From Anaerolineales bacterium (lineage in GTDB: Bacteria > Chloroflexota > Anaerolineae > Anaerolineales > Villigracilaceae): 64,000 bases of DNA. Shown one piece after another: positions 8,375 to 18,200 of the stretch; position 1 is the first letter of the stretch, and the number at the start of each line of letters is the position of its first letter. The position numbers were made by a program, and so were the translations under genes. The notes below the pieces were generated by a model. That model was not told the DNA's origin. It saw only the letters and a list, made by a program, of their open reading frames with translations, and did not search any database. The stretch spans positions 229,452-293,451 of the forward strand of contig JAUQXA010000059.1 of NCBI GenBank assembly GCA_030834895.1. Direction: 5' to 3'.

Positions 8375-9124
8375 TTACGACTTCCTTTTTGTATTTACGT
8401 ACACTGTCACCGCCTCGCGCATGAACGCGGCGAGTTTCGGGTGCATGTCGTCGAAGTTGGCTTTGAACTTTGGGTCGTCGTTGTACATCCTCGCAAGCCC
8501 AAGCAATTGATCAAGGTTCGGCGTCCAGAAGTAATCCATGTGACGACGCCAGCGCTCGACGATCCCCTGCACCTCCGGGCTGGATGCGCCCTTCGGCATG
8601 GCAGCGATCATGTCGAGATAGATCTGGCTGCCCTCTGCAAGGATTGCATCCTTCTTTTCCTTCGAGTACGCCTTCCACTTGCGATTGGACTCGCGCACTG
8701 TTTCGGGGTCGTACATCTGCTCGGCTTCCTGCGCCAACTTATCCTGTTCCTCTTCGCTAAAGCCTTTGAATAAGCTTTTCTGATTCATGAGTTTTTCTCC
8801 TTTAATATGTCGAATGGTATTGTCCACGGTGACAAGCAGTTGGCCGAGTCGCGCCGCCTTTTTTTGCAGCGCCTCACGGTGACTTTGTAACGTAGCCAGC
8901 AGGTCAAAATCACGGCGTCCCATGATCTTCCTGATCTCTTCGAGCGGCATGTCCAGCTCGCGGTAGAACAGAATCTGCTGCAACTTCAACAGCGCCTCCT
9001 CCCCGTAGTAGCGATAGCCATTCTCGCCGATCCGAGATGGCTTGAGGAGACCGATGTCGTCGTAGTGATGCAGGGTGCGCGGGGTCACGCCCGCCAGTTT
9101 GGAGAGCTGCTTGACTGTGAACAT
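8375..9124 (-). CDS. MerR-family regulator with TipAS drug-binding domain
   Basis: A 249-residue protein. Residues 1-70 are a MerR winged helix (LAGVTPRTLHHYDDIGLLKPSR, NGYRYYGEEAL), 75-110 a dimerisation coiled coil, and 113-249 a TipAS domain (FKGFSEEEQ start, then helices containing QIYLDMIAAMPKG). In Streptomyces TipA the C-terminal domain binds thiopeptides and other amphipathic drugs. Met113 (position 8788) has its own AGGAG ribosome site 8 bases upstream, so a drug-binding short form is likely to be made from the same message. The promoter has the stretched 19-bp spacer expected for MerR control and a dyad, implying autoregulation. Confidence 0.9.
   Translation of the reverse strand: MFTVKQLSKLAGVTPRTLHHYDDIGLLKPSRIGENGYRYYGEEALLKLQQILFYRELDMPLEEIRKIMGRRDFDLLATLQSHREALQKKAARLGQLLVTVDNTIRHIKGEKLMNQKSLFKGFSEEEQDKLAQEAEQMYDPETVRESNRKWKAYSKEKKDAILAEGSQIYLDMIAAMPKGASSPEVQGIVERWRRHMDYFWTPNLDQLLGLARMYNDDPKFKANFDDMHPKLAAFMREAVTVYVNTKRKS
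8786..8801 (-). promoter_or_regulatory. Internal ribosome site and start for the TipAS-like short form
   Basis: On the minus strand AGGAG (8797-8801) is followed by AAAAACTC and an in-frame ATG (8786-8788) exactly at the join between the coiled coil and the TipAS domain. Expected product: residues 113-249 (137 aa). Confidence 0.7.
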
Positions 9125-9130
9125 GGGGCA

Positions 9131-9161
9131 ACTATAAACCCTAACGTTACGTTAATGTCAA
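9131..9161 (-). promoter_or_regulatory. MerR-type promoter/operator of the TipA-like gene
   Basis: On the minus strand TTGACA (9156-9161) and TATAGT (9131-9136) are separated by 19 bp, the overlong spacer typical of MerR-regulated promoters. The spacer holds the dyad TAACGT-A-ACGTTA. Only six bases lie between the -10 box and the ATG at 9124, so the long form would be leaderless. Confidence 0.8.
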
Positions 9162-9168
9162 GGGGGAA

Positions 9169-9255
9169 TGTCATTGCGAGAAGCCAGAGCGGCGAAGCAA
9201 TCTCCCCTTGATAAGAGATTGCTTCGTCGGAAAGAGCGTCCTCCTCGCAACGACA
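9169..9255. repeat. Palindromic GTCATTGCGAG-type dispersed repeat
   Basis: GTCATTGCGAG at 9170-9180 is mirrored by CTCGCAACGAC at 9244-9254, and the inside repeats GAAGCAATCTC/GAGATTGCTTC. Elements of this look are scattered in many bacterial genomes as non-coding palindromes. It fills the space between the tipA-like promoter and the pseudouridine synthase. Confidence 0.7.
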
Positions 9256-9280
9256 TATAAACTGTGGTTTAATCCCTGAC

Positions 9281-9928
9281 ATGAACATCCTTTATAAAGA
9301 TGAACACCTGCTCGTGGTCAACAAGCCTGCCGGACTTTCCATTCTGCCCGAAGGCTGGGAACCTGACGCGCCGTACCTGGTTAAAATGCTGGAAGAAACT
9401 TACAGCAGGATTTGGGTCATCCATCGCATTGATAAAATCACCAGTGGAGTGGTAATCTTCGCGTTGACAGCGGATGCGCACCGCAGTTTGAACATTCAAT
9501 TCGAGAAGCATCAGGTGGACAAAAAATATCATGCCATCGTCAACGGGTTGCCGAAGTGGGATGAAAAGGCGACGAAGTTTCCGCTGCGGGTCAACGTGGG
9601 GCACAAACACCGCACGATGGTGGATAACAAAAGCGGCGTCAAGTCTGAGACGCATTTCAAGGTGCTGAAGCGCGGAAGGGAATTGTCCCTGCTCGAAGCC
9701 GTCCCGATGACTGGTCGTACACATCAGATCAGAGTCCATGCCTACGCGTTGGGATTTCCGCTTTTGGGAGATAACTTATATAGTGCCCCCGGAACAGACC
9801 TCATCGCCCGCCCTGCGCTCCACGCCTACTCGTTGACGGTCAATCATCCCGTCACGAATGAACGATTGACATTTACCGCACCATATCCTGAAGACTTCCA
9901 AGCCGCTTTATTTACTTTAAGCGCCTAA
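9281..9928 (+). CDS. RluA-family pseudouridine synthase
   Basis: A 215-residue protein with the RluA core and no S4 domain. HRIDKITSGV (48-57) carries the catalytic Asp51; GRTHQIRVH is the second family motif; LLGDNLYS the third. These enzymes isomerise uridines in rRNA or tRNA; the target base cannot be told. TTTAAT ends 7 bases before the ATG, so the message may be leaderless. It is monocistronic. Confidence 0.9.
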   Translation: MNILYKDEHLLVVNKPAGLSILPEGWEPDAPYLVKMLEETYSRIWVIHRIDKITSGVVIFALTADAHRSLNIQFEKHQVDKKYHAIVNGLPKWDEKATKFPLRVNVGHKHRTMVDNKSGVKSETHFKVLKRGRELSLLEAVPMTGRTHQIRVHAYALGFPLLGDNLYSAPGTDLIARPALHAYSLTVNHPVTNERLTFTAPYPEDFQAALFTLSA

Positions 9929-10012
9929 AACCCTGGCCAGGTTTTTTCCTTACAATGACATACTACTTGACCTGATGACACAATCTCTTTGATATACTTT
10001 TATGAAAGAGCC

Positions 10013-10651
10013 ATGATTACTATAGTAATCGCAGATGACCATCCAATTGCGCGCGCCGGAATACATAACCTGCTCAGTTCCGATCCTGACCTGATCATTG
10101 TTGGCGAGGCGGAAAATGGAATGGAGGCGCAGGAATTGGTGGAAAAGTTACGCCCCGACATCCTGCTGCTCGACCTGAAAATGCCCGGACCGCGGCCAGC
10201 CGACATTGAGCGACATGTAAGGACCAATTACCCGGAAACGATCACGCTTGTCCTCACTGCTCATGACCGGGACGTATACCTTGCGGATATGATCGCCGCT
10301 GGAGTCAGGGGATATTTTTCGAAATCGGTGCGCGGAGAAACATTGATCAAGGCAATCCATCGTGCAGTCGAGGGTGAAAGCCTGATTACCAACGAACAAA
10401 TGGAACGTGTAAAACACTGGCAGGAGAGCAGGAACGGCAAGCGGGAGGAACTAACGGAACGGGAAATGGAAATTCTTTTCCTGATGTGCCGCGGCTTCAA
10501 CAACGCATCAATTTCGAAAGAGCTCGGTATAACACGTCGCACAACAGCATTCCATATTACCAACATGCTGAAAAAGTTGGGGGTCAATTCGCGTCAGAAA
10601 GCGATTACATGGGCTTATGAAAATCTTATGGATGACTTCCATTTTGGATAG
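10013..10651 (+). CDS. NarL/FixJ-type response regulator
   Basis: A 212-residue two-domain regulator. The start at 10013 puts the receiver strand MITIVIADDHP at the N-terminus; an earlier ATG-like start at 9989 would add eight odd residues. Acidic pair Asp8-Asp9, phospho-acceptor Asp54 in LLLDLKMPG, Lys in YFSKSV. Residues about 140-205 are a LuxR helix-turn-helix (ELTEREMEILFLMCRGFNNASISKELGITRRTTAFHITNMLKKLGV). No histidine kinase adjoins it. The next gene downstream, 300 bases away, is a large secreted protein that it might control, but nothing in the sequence proves this. Confidence 0.9.
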   Translation: MITIVIADDHPIARAGIHNLLSSDPDLIIVGEAENGMEAQELVEKLRPDILLLDLKMPGPRPADIERHVRTNYPETITLVLTAHDRDVYLADMIAAGVRGYFSKSVRGETLIKAIHRAVEGESLITNEQMERVKHWQESRNGKREELTEREMEILFLMCRGFNNASISKELGITRRTTAFHITNMLKKLGVNSRQKAITWAYENLMDDFHFG

Positions 10652-10955
10652 AATTACTCAGAATACCTGTAATTAATTACAGGTCACAAAATTGGTGTTT
10701 TCAAGTATCATGTCAAATTAATAGGAATATTAAACTTCGTTTTCGCCAAACGGACGTTGCGTATCTGGGAGAACAGACTCTTTCTGCCGTTTTTTGCACT
10801 TCGAAAACAGGATCTCACTTCTCATCTTTTTCATGACAAAGTTATGACTTTTATTCTGATGAATAAAAAAGAGTGCAATGTTATATTACAAGAAAATCCA
10901 TATGGAAATTAAATTAAAAACCGGGGTGTTCACTTTCCCATTTAGGAGCAAAACC
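10652..10955. other. 304-base intergenic stretch, AT-rich, one perfect palindrome
   Basis: No gene is seen. It holds the 20-bp palindrome at 10665-10684 and AT-rich sequence leading to the ribosome site AGGAG (10944-10948) of the next gene. The ATG starts at 10878 and 10902 in the same frame have no ribosome site and are not favoured. Confidence 0.6.
10665..10684. promoter_or_regulatory. Perfect 20-bp palindrome, operator or terminator
   Basis: Arm ACCTGTAATT followed directly by its complement. With no loop and no following T-run it looks more like a protein binding site than a terminator. It begins 14 bases after the response regulator's stop. Confidence 0.5.
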
Positions 10956-13634
10956 ATGCGTTCAATCAGCCGGTTCATCCACAAGCTCACCTCCCTTCTC
11001 GTATTGTTTTCGTTTGCCCTGTCTGCGTTCAGGGTCCCGACAGCGGTCGTTTCGGCTCAGGGACAGGATGATGGCATCATCCGAGAATACAACTCGGACA
11101 CCGGCAAGGTGACCATGATCACGGGCGCCAACGATGAGCCGGTTGCCATGCTCAGCGCCATGTCGGTACGCATGACCGATGAACAGCAGGCAGACGTCCT
11201 GGTCCAATCCTTCGCCCCTGAATTTGGAGTCACCGATCCGCAAAAAGACTTGGAACTGATGGCTCAGTCACAGTTTGCCGGGGACCGGGTGACCACCAAA
11301 TACCAGCAGACCTACAACGGTGTGCCGGTCATGGGCGGTGAACTGATCGTCAATGCCAATGATCAAGGCGCTTTATACTCCATGAACGGTGAGGTGGCTC
11401 AGGCGCTTTCCCTTGACACCACCCCCAGCCTCACCGCAGATGAAGCGGTGGAGATTGCCAAGCGGGGCATGGCCAAATGGTATGGCGGCGAGAAATCGGG
11501 CTACACTCCATCCGTCGCAGCGGAACTTTGGATCTTCGATGAGAAAATCCTGCGCCCGAGCACCCGCCCGGCGGAACTGGTCTGGCGCATGGACATGGTC
11601 ACCGTGGACGGCTCGCAGCCAGTCCGCGAGTTGATATTGGTCAATGCCCAAACAGGCAACGTCCCCATGCACTTCAACCAGATCGATACTGCCTGGCATA
11701 CCCGACAGGAAGGCGAACCACCCGTCACTCCTATACCAACCGAGGTACCAACAGAAGATACAAGCAGCGATCCAACCGAGGTTCCAACACAAGAACCGGT
11801 TGCTACAGAAACACCTGTTCTTTCGGAAACTCCAATCCCTACCGAGGAGATTCAAGCTACCCCTACCCCAGAGTCCCTGCCCACAGGGGAGCCTGAGGAT
11901 ATTACAGCCCTTGCGGGTGTAACTTACTACGTGAATAGTGAAACAGGAGATGACAGTAACTCATGTACAACTGTAGTCGCCCCCTGCGCGCACATACAGG
12001 AAACCATAAATAAGGCTGCTCCTGGAGATACTATCAAAGTTACAAGCAATTTGTACACCCCGGTCTCAGACAGGATCATTATTGACAAAAGCATAACCCT
12101 CTCTGGCGGATGGGACTTGACATTTAATATTCAAAACGGAACGTCAGATATTTACGGGAATGGCATTTCCTCAACTGCTCCTGACGTTACCGTAGAAAAT
12201 TTCGTCATCAGAAACAGCACCTCAACTGATGGTGGAGGTATCCACATTGCCAGCGGCAACTTTACACTAAGGAACAGCAATGTAAAAAATAACAAAGCCA
12301 CCTACAGAGGCTCGGGCATTTACATGGAAGATGGGATGCTGTCAGTCGTCAACAGCGCCATTGCTTATAACTCGAATAATGCTGCTTACGGAGGTGGTAT
12401 TTTCAGCAATAACGGCACAATTAACATCCAAAATTCAACCATTGTTTTTAATGGCGCTTATCAGGGAAAAGGCATATACACCGACGCAGGAACTTATACG
12501 ATAACGAACAGCATTATTTCAGATTGCTATGGCGAAATAGACAATTTTTCCTACAGCATCATGTGGAGAACAGGGGGCTGCACGGTAGCTGAAGGTCCGG
12601 GAAATCAACTTGATGTCGACCCAATAATTAAAAATGACCCATCTAACACCAACAATGTTCATGAATTATTAGCTGGGAGCCCAGCCATCAATGCAGGCAC
12701 ATCCACCGGTTGCCCGGCGGTGGATCAGAGGGGGATTTCTCGCCCACAAGGAAGTGCTTGTGACATTGGAGCCTATGAATATATTGAAAACAAGCTTGTT
12801 ATTAACAGCGGCGACAATCAATCAGCAGGCATCAATCAGCCTTTTGCAACCGCGCTTAGCGTAAAAGTAACAGACGTCAACAACAATCCCATTAGCGGCG
12901 TTTCCGTTACATTCACAGCGCCGTCTTCCGGGGCAAGCGGAATATTTAGCGACACCGGCACATTTATGACAAGTGCTGTCAGCGACAGCAATGGTATCGC
13001 GACAGCATCAGCTTTTACGTCCAATGAAATATTGGGCACAATTTCAGTCATCGCTTCTGCTGTGTCTTACAACTCAACCACCTTCAGCTTGGTCAATGGA
13101 GTTTCAAGGTATGTTTCAAAGGCTGGCAACAATGCAGGCAACTTATGCCAAATTTCCGCAAATCCATGCAAAACGATTCAATATGCAATTGACAAGGCTT
13201 CACCAGGAGACACAGTCTACATTGCAGAAGGCACATACACAGATATCTCTAGCGTCAACCTCTCTGACAGTGCAACAAGTTATAGTATAAATTTCACCCA
13301 AGTGGCATACATTACCAAATCCCTCACTCTCTCAGGCGGCTGGAATAACACATTTGACACGCAAAACAATTTTTCCACAATTGACGGGAATAAATCAAAT
13401 GTAGGCATTTTCATCAACAACAGTTCTGCTGCCATAACCATCACCAATTTTGTTATTCAAAATGGATACATAGGAAAAGGCAGTTTGATTAACAATGGGT
13501 ATAGCGGAAAAGGTGGTGGAATAAAAAACATATCTTCAAGTTTAACAATTAACAATTCAACTAGGTATTGGTGCATAAATCGAAGAATAAGCGCAATTCA
13601 CCTGTCTGGAAGCAGGGATTACACAACTGGATAA
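10956..13634 (+). pseudogene. Secreted beta-helix surface protein truncated by an IS
   Basis: The start at 10956 has AGGAG 7 bases upstream and gives a signal peptide (hydrophobic LLVLFSFALSAF). Order: FTP/PepSY-like propeptide region (about 50-235), Pro/Thr/Glu-rich linker (about 250-305), a right-handed parallel beta-helix (YYVNSETGDDSNSC; GGGIHI, GGGIFSNN rungs) closing with SPAINAGTSTGC and CDIGAYEY, a Big-1-like Ig domain (ISGVSVTFTAPSSGASGIF), and the beginning of a second beta-helix (RYVSKAGNN). After NNSTRY the frame runs into IS sequence and stops 70 bases later. The rest of the second helix is missing and no remnant is found past the IS, so the 3' end was lost. Confidence 0.8.
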
Positions 13635-14635
13635 CTTTCTGGCATGCCGAGATGGGTCATTTGGTTGAGTGCCAAGCAACGAATGAGCGCCTGCGAGGTT
13701 TGCGTCTCCAACAGGCGGGCAGAAAGCCTATCACCAAAGATGGTTTTCAACCGGAACATGGTGGTTTCTGCCAAAGAACGAATATGGTAGCCTGAATCTT
13801 CCTTCCACTGCGGTCGTCCATGCTTGCGAATGTAACGCAAGTTCTCATCTCGCTTGAGACGTTCTTCCTTTGAGTTTCCATGTTGCCAGATGTGTGCATT
13901 CTTGCGGGGCGGGATCAAAATCTCAACTGCAGGCGAATGTGCATTGAGCGCATCATAGACTTTGCGTTTATCGTAGGCGCCATCGGCTGCACAAGAGAGC
14001 AAAGTTTGTTCGATTTGCGCCAACATGTCTTTCACGACAGCATCATCGCTAACGTTGTTCTCGGTCAGAACCCCCACTTGGATCTCGCCGTTGTTGGGAT
14101 TAGCACCCACGTGCAGTTTGCGCCAGGTACGATGCTTGGAATAGCCATGTTTACGAACCTTCCACTCGCCTTCGCCATAGATTTTCAAGCCGGTGCTGTC
14201 CAACACCAGGTTCATCCTCCCATTGGTTTTCTTGGGCAATCTCACCTTCAAGGTCTTCGCGCGTTTCGACAGGGTCGAATGATCTGGCACCCGCAGAGGA
14301 ATGTTCTGCATTTTGAACACCGAACGCACAAACCCTTCCACGCCACGATTGGTCAAGTGAAATACTTCCTTAATGGTCAACATGATTTCGATAGCCTTCT
14401 CACTGTACTCAAACTGGCTGCCGCGTTGTTTTTCACCAATATACAACCAGACCTGTTCAAAATCATCTGAAAGCCAGAATGTGATTGAACATCGTTTCAC
14501 CAGGGATTTCTCATATTCGGACCAGTTCTTGACACGATATAATGTCTTTGGGCGTGAGGATGACTTTGTACGTTTAGGCATAAACCCAAAGTTACTTTCT
14601 CACGCCTCTTTTGTCTAGCCTTCCATGCACCAAAG
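13564..14635 (-). mobile_element. IS5-family insertion sequence
   Basis: A transposase gene flanked by short inverted ends: TTGGTGCAT at 13568-13576 and its complement at 14625-14633. The left end GGTATTGGTGCATAAATCG recalls the ends of IS903-group elements. Outer limits are approximate to a few bases. No matching target duplication is visible, which fits a deletion on the right side. Confidence 0.75.
13619..14581 (-). CDS. IS5-family DDE transposase
   Basis: A 320-residue apparently intact transposase. The N-terminal part (KNWSEYEKSLVKRCSITFWLSDDF) is the usual IS5 helical region; the DDE triad is LVLDSTGLKIYG, AADGAYDKRKVYDAL and SLAETTMFRLKTIFGDRL with the Y-(2)-R-(3)-E-(6)-K-like spacing. 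It catalyses cut-and-paste movement of the element. It lies antisense to the gene it interrupts. Confidence 0.92.
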   Translation of the reverse strand: MPKRTKSSSRPKTLYRVKNWSEYEKSLVKRCSITFWLSDDFEQVWLYIGEKQRGSQFEYSEKAIEIMLTIKEVFHLTNRGVEGFVRSVFKMQNIPLRVPDHSTLSKRAKTLKVRLPKKTNGRMNLVLDSTGLKIYGEGEWKVRKHGYSKHRTWRKLHVGANPNNGEIQVGVLTENNVSDDAVVKDMLAQIEQTLLSCAADGAYDKRKVYDALNAHSPAVEILIPPRKNAHIWQHGNSKEERLKRDENLRYIRKHGRPQWKEDSGYHIRSLAETTMFRLKTIFGDRLSARLLETQTSQALIRCLALNQMTHLGMPESYPVV

Positions 14636-14644
14636 TCCATGTAA

Positions 14645-14682
14645 ATACAAAAGCATCCCGGCTCATATGAACTGGGATGCTT
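14645..14682 (-). terminator. Terminator of ndk
   Basis: Stem AAGCATCCC (14651-14659) with GGGATGCTT (14674-14682); on the minus strand TTTTGTATTT follows. It is only about 10 bases from the IS end. Confidence 0.75.
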
Positions 14683-14723
14683 CTTGTGACAACTTGTTTT
14701 CTCGTCTACCTGTCTACTTTTAC

Positions 14724-15176
14724 CTATTTCTCGAATACCCACTGATCCACAGCGCGTTTCCAGTCAACCAGCTCTTCTTTCTTGAACCAAAGAGCGACTT
14801 CACGTTCGCCGGTCTCCGGCTTGTCTGAGGCATGGATCAAGTTGCGTCCCACTTCGAGGGCGAAATCATGGCGGATGGTGCCGGGCGCGGATTCAGCGGG
14901 TCTGGTCGAGCCGACGGTCTGGCGCACAGCGGCAACCGCATTGGGCCCTTCCCATACCATTGCCATCACCGGCGCGGATGTAATGTAGGCGATCAAACCA
15001 TCGTAAAAAGGCTTGCCTTTATGTTCGGCATAATGGCTTTCAGCCAGCGCATTGCCGACCTGAATGAATTTTGCTGCAACGAGCCGGAGTCCGCGACGTT
15101 CGAAGCGGCTGATGGCTTCGCCAATCAATCCGCGCTGCACGCCGTCGGGTTTTACAAGTACGAGCGTTCTTTCCAC
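14724..15176 (-). CDS. ndk: Nucleoside diphosphate kinase
   Basis: A 150-residue protein of normal length for Ndk. It opens with ERTLVLVKPDGVQRGLIGEAISRFE and has the active-site motif NLIHASDKPETGEREVALWF, whose His carries the phosphate. It balances NTP pools by moving phosphate from ATP to other NDPs in the cytoplasm. Monocistronic, with its own terminator. Confidence 0.97.
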   Translation of the reverse strand: MERTLVLVKPDGVQRGLIGEAISRFERRGLRLVAAKFIQVGNALAESHYAEHKGKPFYDGLIAYITSAPVMAMVWEGPNAVAAVRQTVGSTRPAESAPGTIRHDFALEVGRNLIHASDKPETGEREVALWFKKEELVDWKRAVDQWVFEK

Positions 15177-15184
15177 AGAAAATC

Positions 15185-15277
15185 CTCCAAAACAAAATAT
15201 AACGATTCAGCGAGTCATCGAATCAACAAATTATTGACTCGCTGACTCTTTGAATCACCGAATCGATGAATTAACGA
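15185..15277. repeat. Degenerate GATTCA/CGAATCA repeat region
   Basis: About 90 bases made of variants of GATTCANCGAGTC and CGAATCAACGAA, between ndk and the TPR gene and running into the latter's last codons. It resembles other low-complexity spacers in this window and codes for nothing visible. Confidence 0.6.
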
Positions 15278-18200
15278 ATCAGTTCTTCCGCCTTGTTGTA
15301 GGCTTCGAGCGCTTCCTTCAAACGATTGGCGCGCATATAGGCATCACCCAGTGTTTGCCAGATGCCGACCTCCACCGGATAACGATAGATCGACTCGGTC
15401 AGGTCGCGGATGGTTTCCTCGATGTGCTTGCCTTTCTTGATCAACTTTCCGTAATGCGCAAGCGCGGCGGGAATGTCACCCCGATCCAGTTCGCTCTTGG
15501 CCTGGTTCAACGCAACGATTGCATTCGCGCTCTCCGGCAGTCGTTTGCGCGCAGGCAGCCCGGACTTCTTCTTCGCCGGAGCTTCAGATTGCGGAATTGG
15601 CGCGAGGACAGGTTGGGTGTCCGGCTGCGGTGGAGGAGGCACGAAGGCTTTGTGGGTCTCCACAGGGATTTCCTGTTTGGGCGCAGGTTTTGTTTCAACC
15701 TGTTGCGGCTCCAACGGATGCCAGTCGGAAGGCGAGGTTGGCGTGGGGTATTGAGGCTCCTCCGCTTCCCATCTCTCGCGGTGATGCCAGGGCGAAGTAT
15801 CATCTTCTTGGTAACTGCTGCCTGCTTCTTCGGACGTTTCCTCAAACCAGGATGGAAGGCTCTCCGCCTGCCCGGTTGTGGATTCTTTCCATTCATCGTC
15901 CATTTTAGAGCCTTGCACGTCGACTTCACTCAACCAATCGGGCAGTTCGGACTTTTCCTCGGCCGGACCGCTTCCTTTTGGTTTGACAGGTGGCCTGGCT
16001 TGCGAATCAAAGAGGATCGAGTCGGGGGTCGGCATGGACTCAAAGGGAAGACCAGGCTCGTCATCAAGGGTGTTCAGCCAGTTGGCAAGGTCACCTTCGG
16101 TCATGTTCTCGCTGGTTGCAGCAAGCGACGGCGTCTCGCTATCGACATCGCTCAGCCAATTGGGCAGTTCTGATTTTTCCGCAGGTAATTCCTCCTGCTT
16201 GAATTCGAATTGACCGCCGGTATCCTGCGGTGTTTGTGCATCGTTTAACCATTCAGGAATTTCACTGCTGTCGAGTTGTCTGGTTTCAGCTTTCGCATCG
16301 CTCAGCCAGTCGGGGATTTCATTTGAAATGCCAAACGATTCGCTTTTCTCTGTTTGCTCTTCCTCTTTGGCAAGATCTTCCAACCAGGTGCTGGTTTCAT
16401 CTTTGACGGGTGTTGCGCCAGACGCGCTTTCGAATTCAGCAAAGAATTGCTCGCCGATGTTAAGCGCATTTTCCACGATCTCAGGCTTTTGCTCAGGCTG
16501 GGTGGGTTGGGATTCGCCAATGGATTGTGCCTGCGCAACCCATTCAGGCGGCTTCTCGCTGCGTTTGCTTGGGTCAGTGACCAGTTCCTCGGGCTTGGCT
16601 CCATGTTTGGCGGCAAGTGACTCCAACCAAGCCACGGCGTCATCCTGTTCCGAGGATGTCGCACCAAGGCTTTCAACAGAAGCTGCGGGTGTTTGAGGCG
16701 CGGGTGTTTCCTGATTCGCGCTTTGCGCCTGCGCGACCCACTCCGGTGGTTTCTCACTGCGTTTGCTTGGGTCGGTGACCAGTTCCTCGGGCTTGGCTCC
16801 GTGCTTGGCGGCAAGTGATTCAAGCCATGCTACAGCGTCATCCTGTTCCTGCGCCGACGCGCCAAGGCTTTCGACAGACACCGTGGGCGTTTCCTGACCG
16901 ATGTTTTGTGCCTGTGCGACCCATTCGGGTGGTTTCTCGCTGCGTTTGCTTGGGTCGGTGACCAGTTCTTCAGGTTTGGCCCCGTGCTTGGCGGCAAGTG
17001 ATTCGAGCCACGCTACAGCATCATCCTGTTCCTGGGCGGTTGAACCCAAGCCTTCAACCGAAGGAGCAGGTTGTGAAGTTTTCTGATCCTGGGTGTCCAG
17101 TCCGCTTAACCAATCGGGAACATTTTCCACTTTTTCTGGCTCAGTGGCGGTTTCTTGTGGAGTATCCAAGCCGCGCAGCCAATCCGGAACATCGGCAGCT
17201 TCGGCGGCAGAAGCTTGTTCACCGTCCAGACCACTTAACCAATCGGGTACATTAGCAGCTTCGGCGGCGGGGGCTTGCTTCTCATCCAATTCACCGAGCC
17301 AATCAGTTACTGCGTCTTTTTGCAGAGGCTCAGAGGGTGGTTGCTTGCCGTCCAGTTGGTTCAACCAGGCGGAAGTTTCATCCATCTTTGCGGGTTCAGC
17401 AGGTGCTTGTGAAGCCTCCTTCAGCCAGTCTGGGACTTCCCCTGTCCCGGCTTCGGATGTTTGGGAATTGTCGAGCAGCCAATCGGGTACTTCTATAGCT
17501 GGAGTGGATTCGGGTTGGGAGGGAGGAGTGGGAGCCGTGTTGACTGGTTCCTGTCCCTTTAGCCAGTCGGGAAGTTCGGCGGGAGCAAGACTGCCGCTGG
17601 CGGGTTCTTCATCAAAAATCGAAGTGGGCTGTTCGGGCGTGGTTGAAGCTCCCCAGCCTGCCTGACGAAGGAAATCCGGAATCTCTTCTGGCGCAGCGGG
17701 AGTGGTCTCAGGCATACTGGAAACCTTGGGCCAGTCGGATTCGCTGGTGGAAGCCGTCGCGGCAATTGCGGGAGCGGCTGCAATACCAGCGCCGAGTCCA
17801 AGTGAGGAAGTCCATGCCTGACCCGCAGGCGGTTCTTCGCCCTTGTATTCGAGTCTCTCGACGCTGATTGAGGCATCGGGAACTTCATGTGATAAAAAGA
17901 CAGAATCTTTTGCGAACGTGGCATATGGATCCATCTCTCCCACGCGCATGCGGTATACCTGAGTGCTTTCAGCGGCGCCTGCCGTGGCGGGTAACAGGTC
18001 CACCATGATGCGGTTGGCGTCGAAACAATATTGATATCGTTTGAGCAGTTGGGCGCACATATCCGAGGCGTCCGCTTTCTGACCACCGCGGAAGTAGGCG
18101 CGAGCCAACAGTACCTGCATGTCAGGACGATCCGGTTCCTCGGCGAGGACGGCACGAATCTCGGCAATTGCCTGTGGATACAATTCGCCCTGCACATATA

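Noticed and set aside
13568..13795. Short plus-strand ORF at the left IS end as the continuation of the beta-helix gene
   Set aside because: Its translation is the reverse of the transposase 3' end, not beta-helix sequence.
16500..17070. Repeated blocks taken at first as a possible CRISPR array
   Set aside because: Units are about 180 bases, in frame and coding for a protein repeat; there are no short equal direct repeats with unique spacers.
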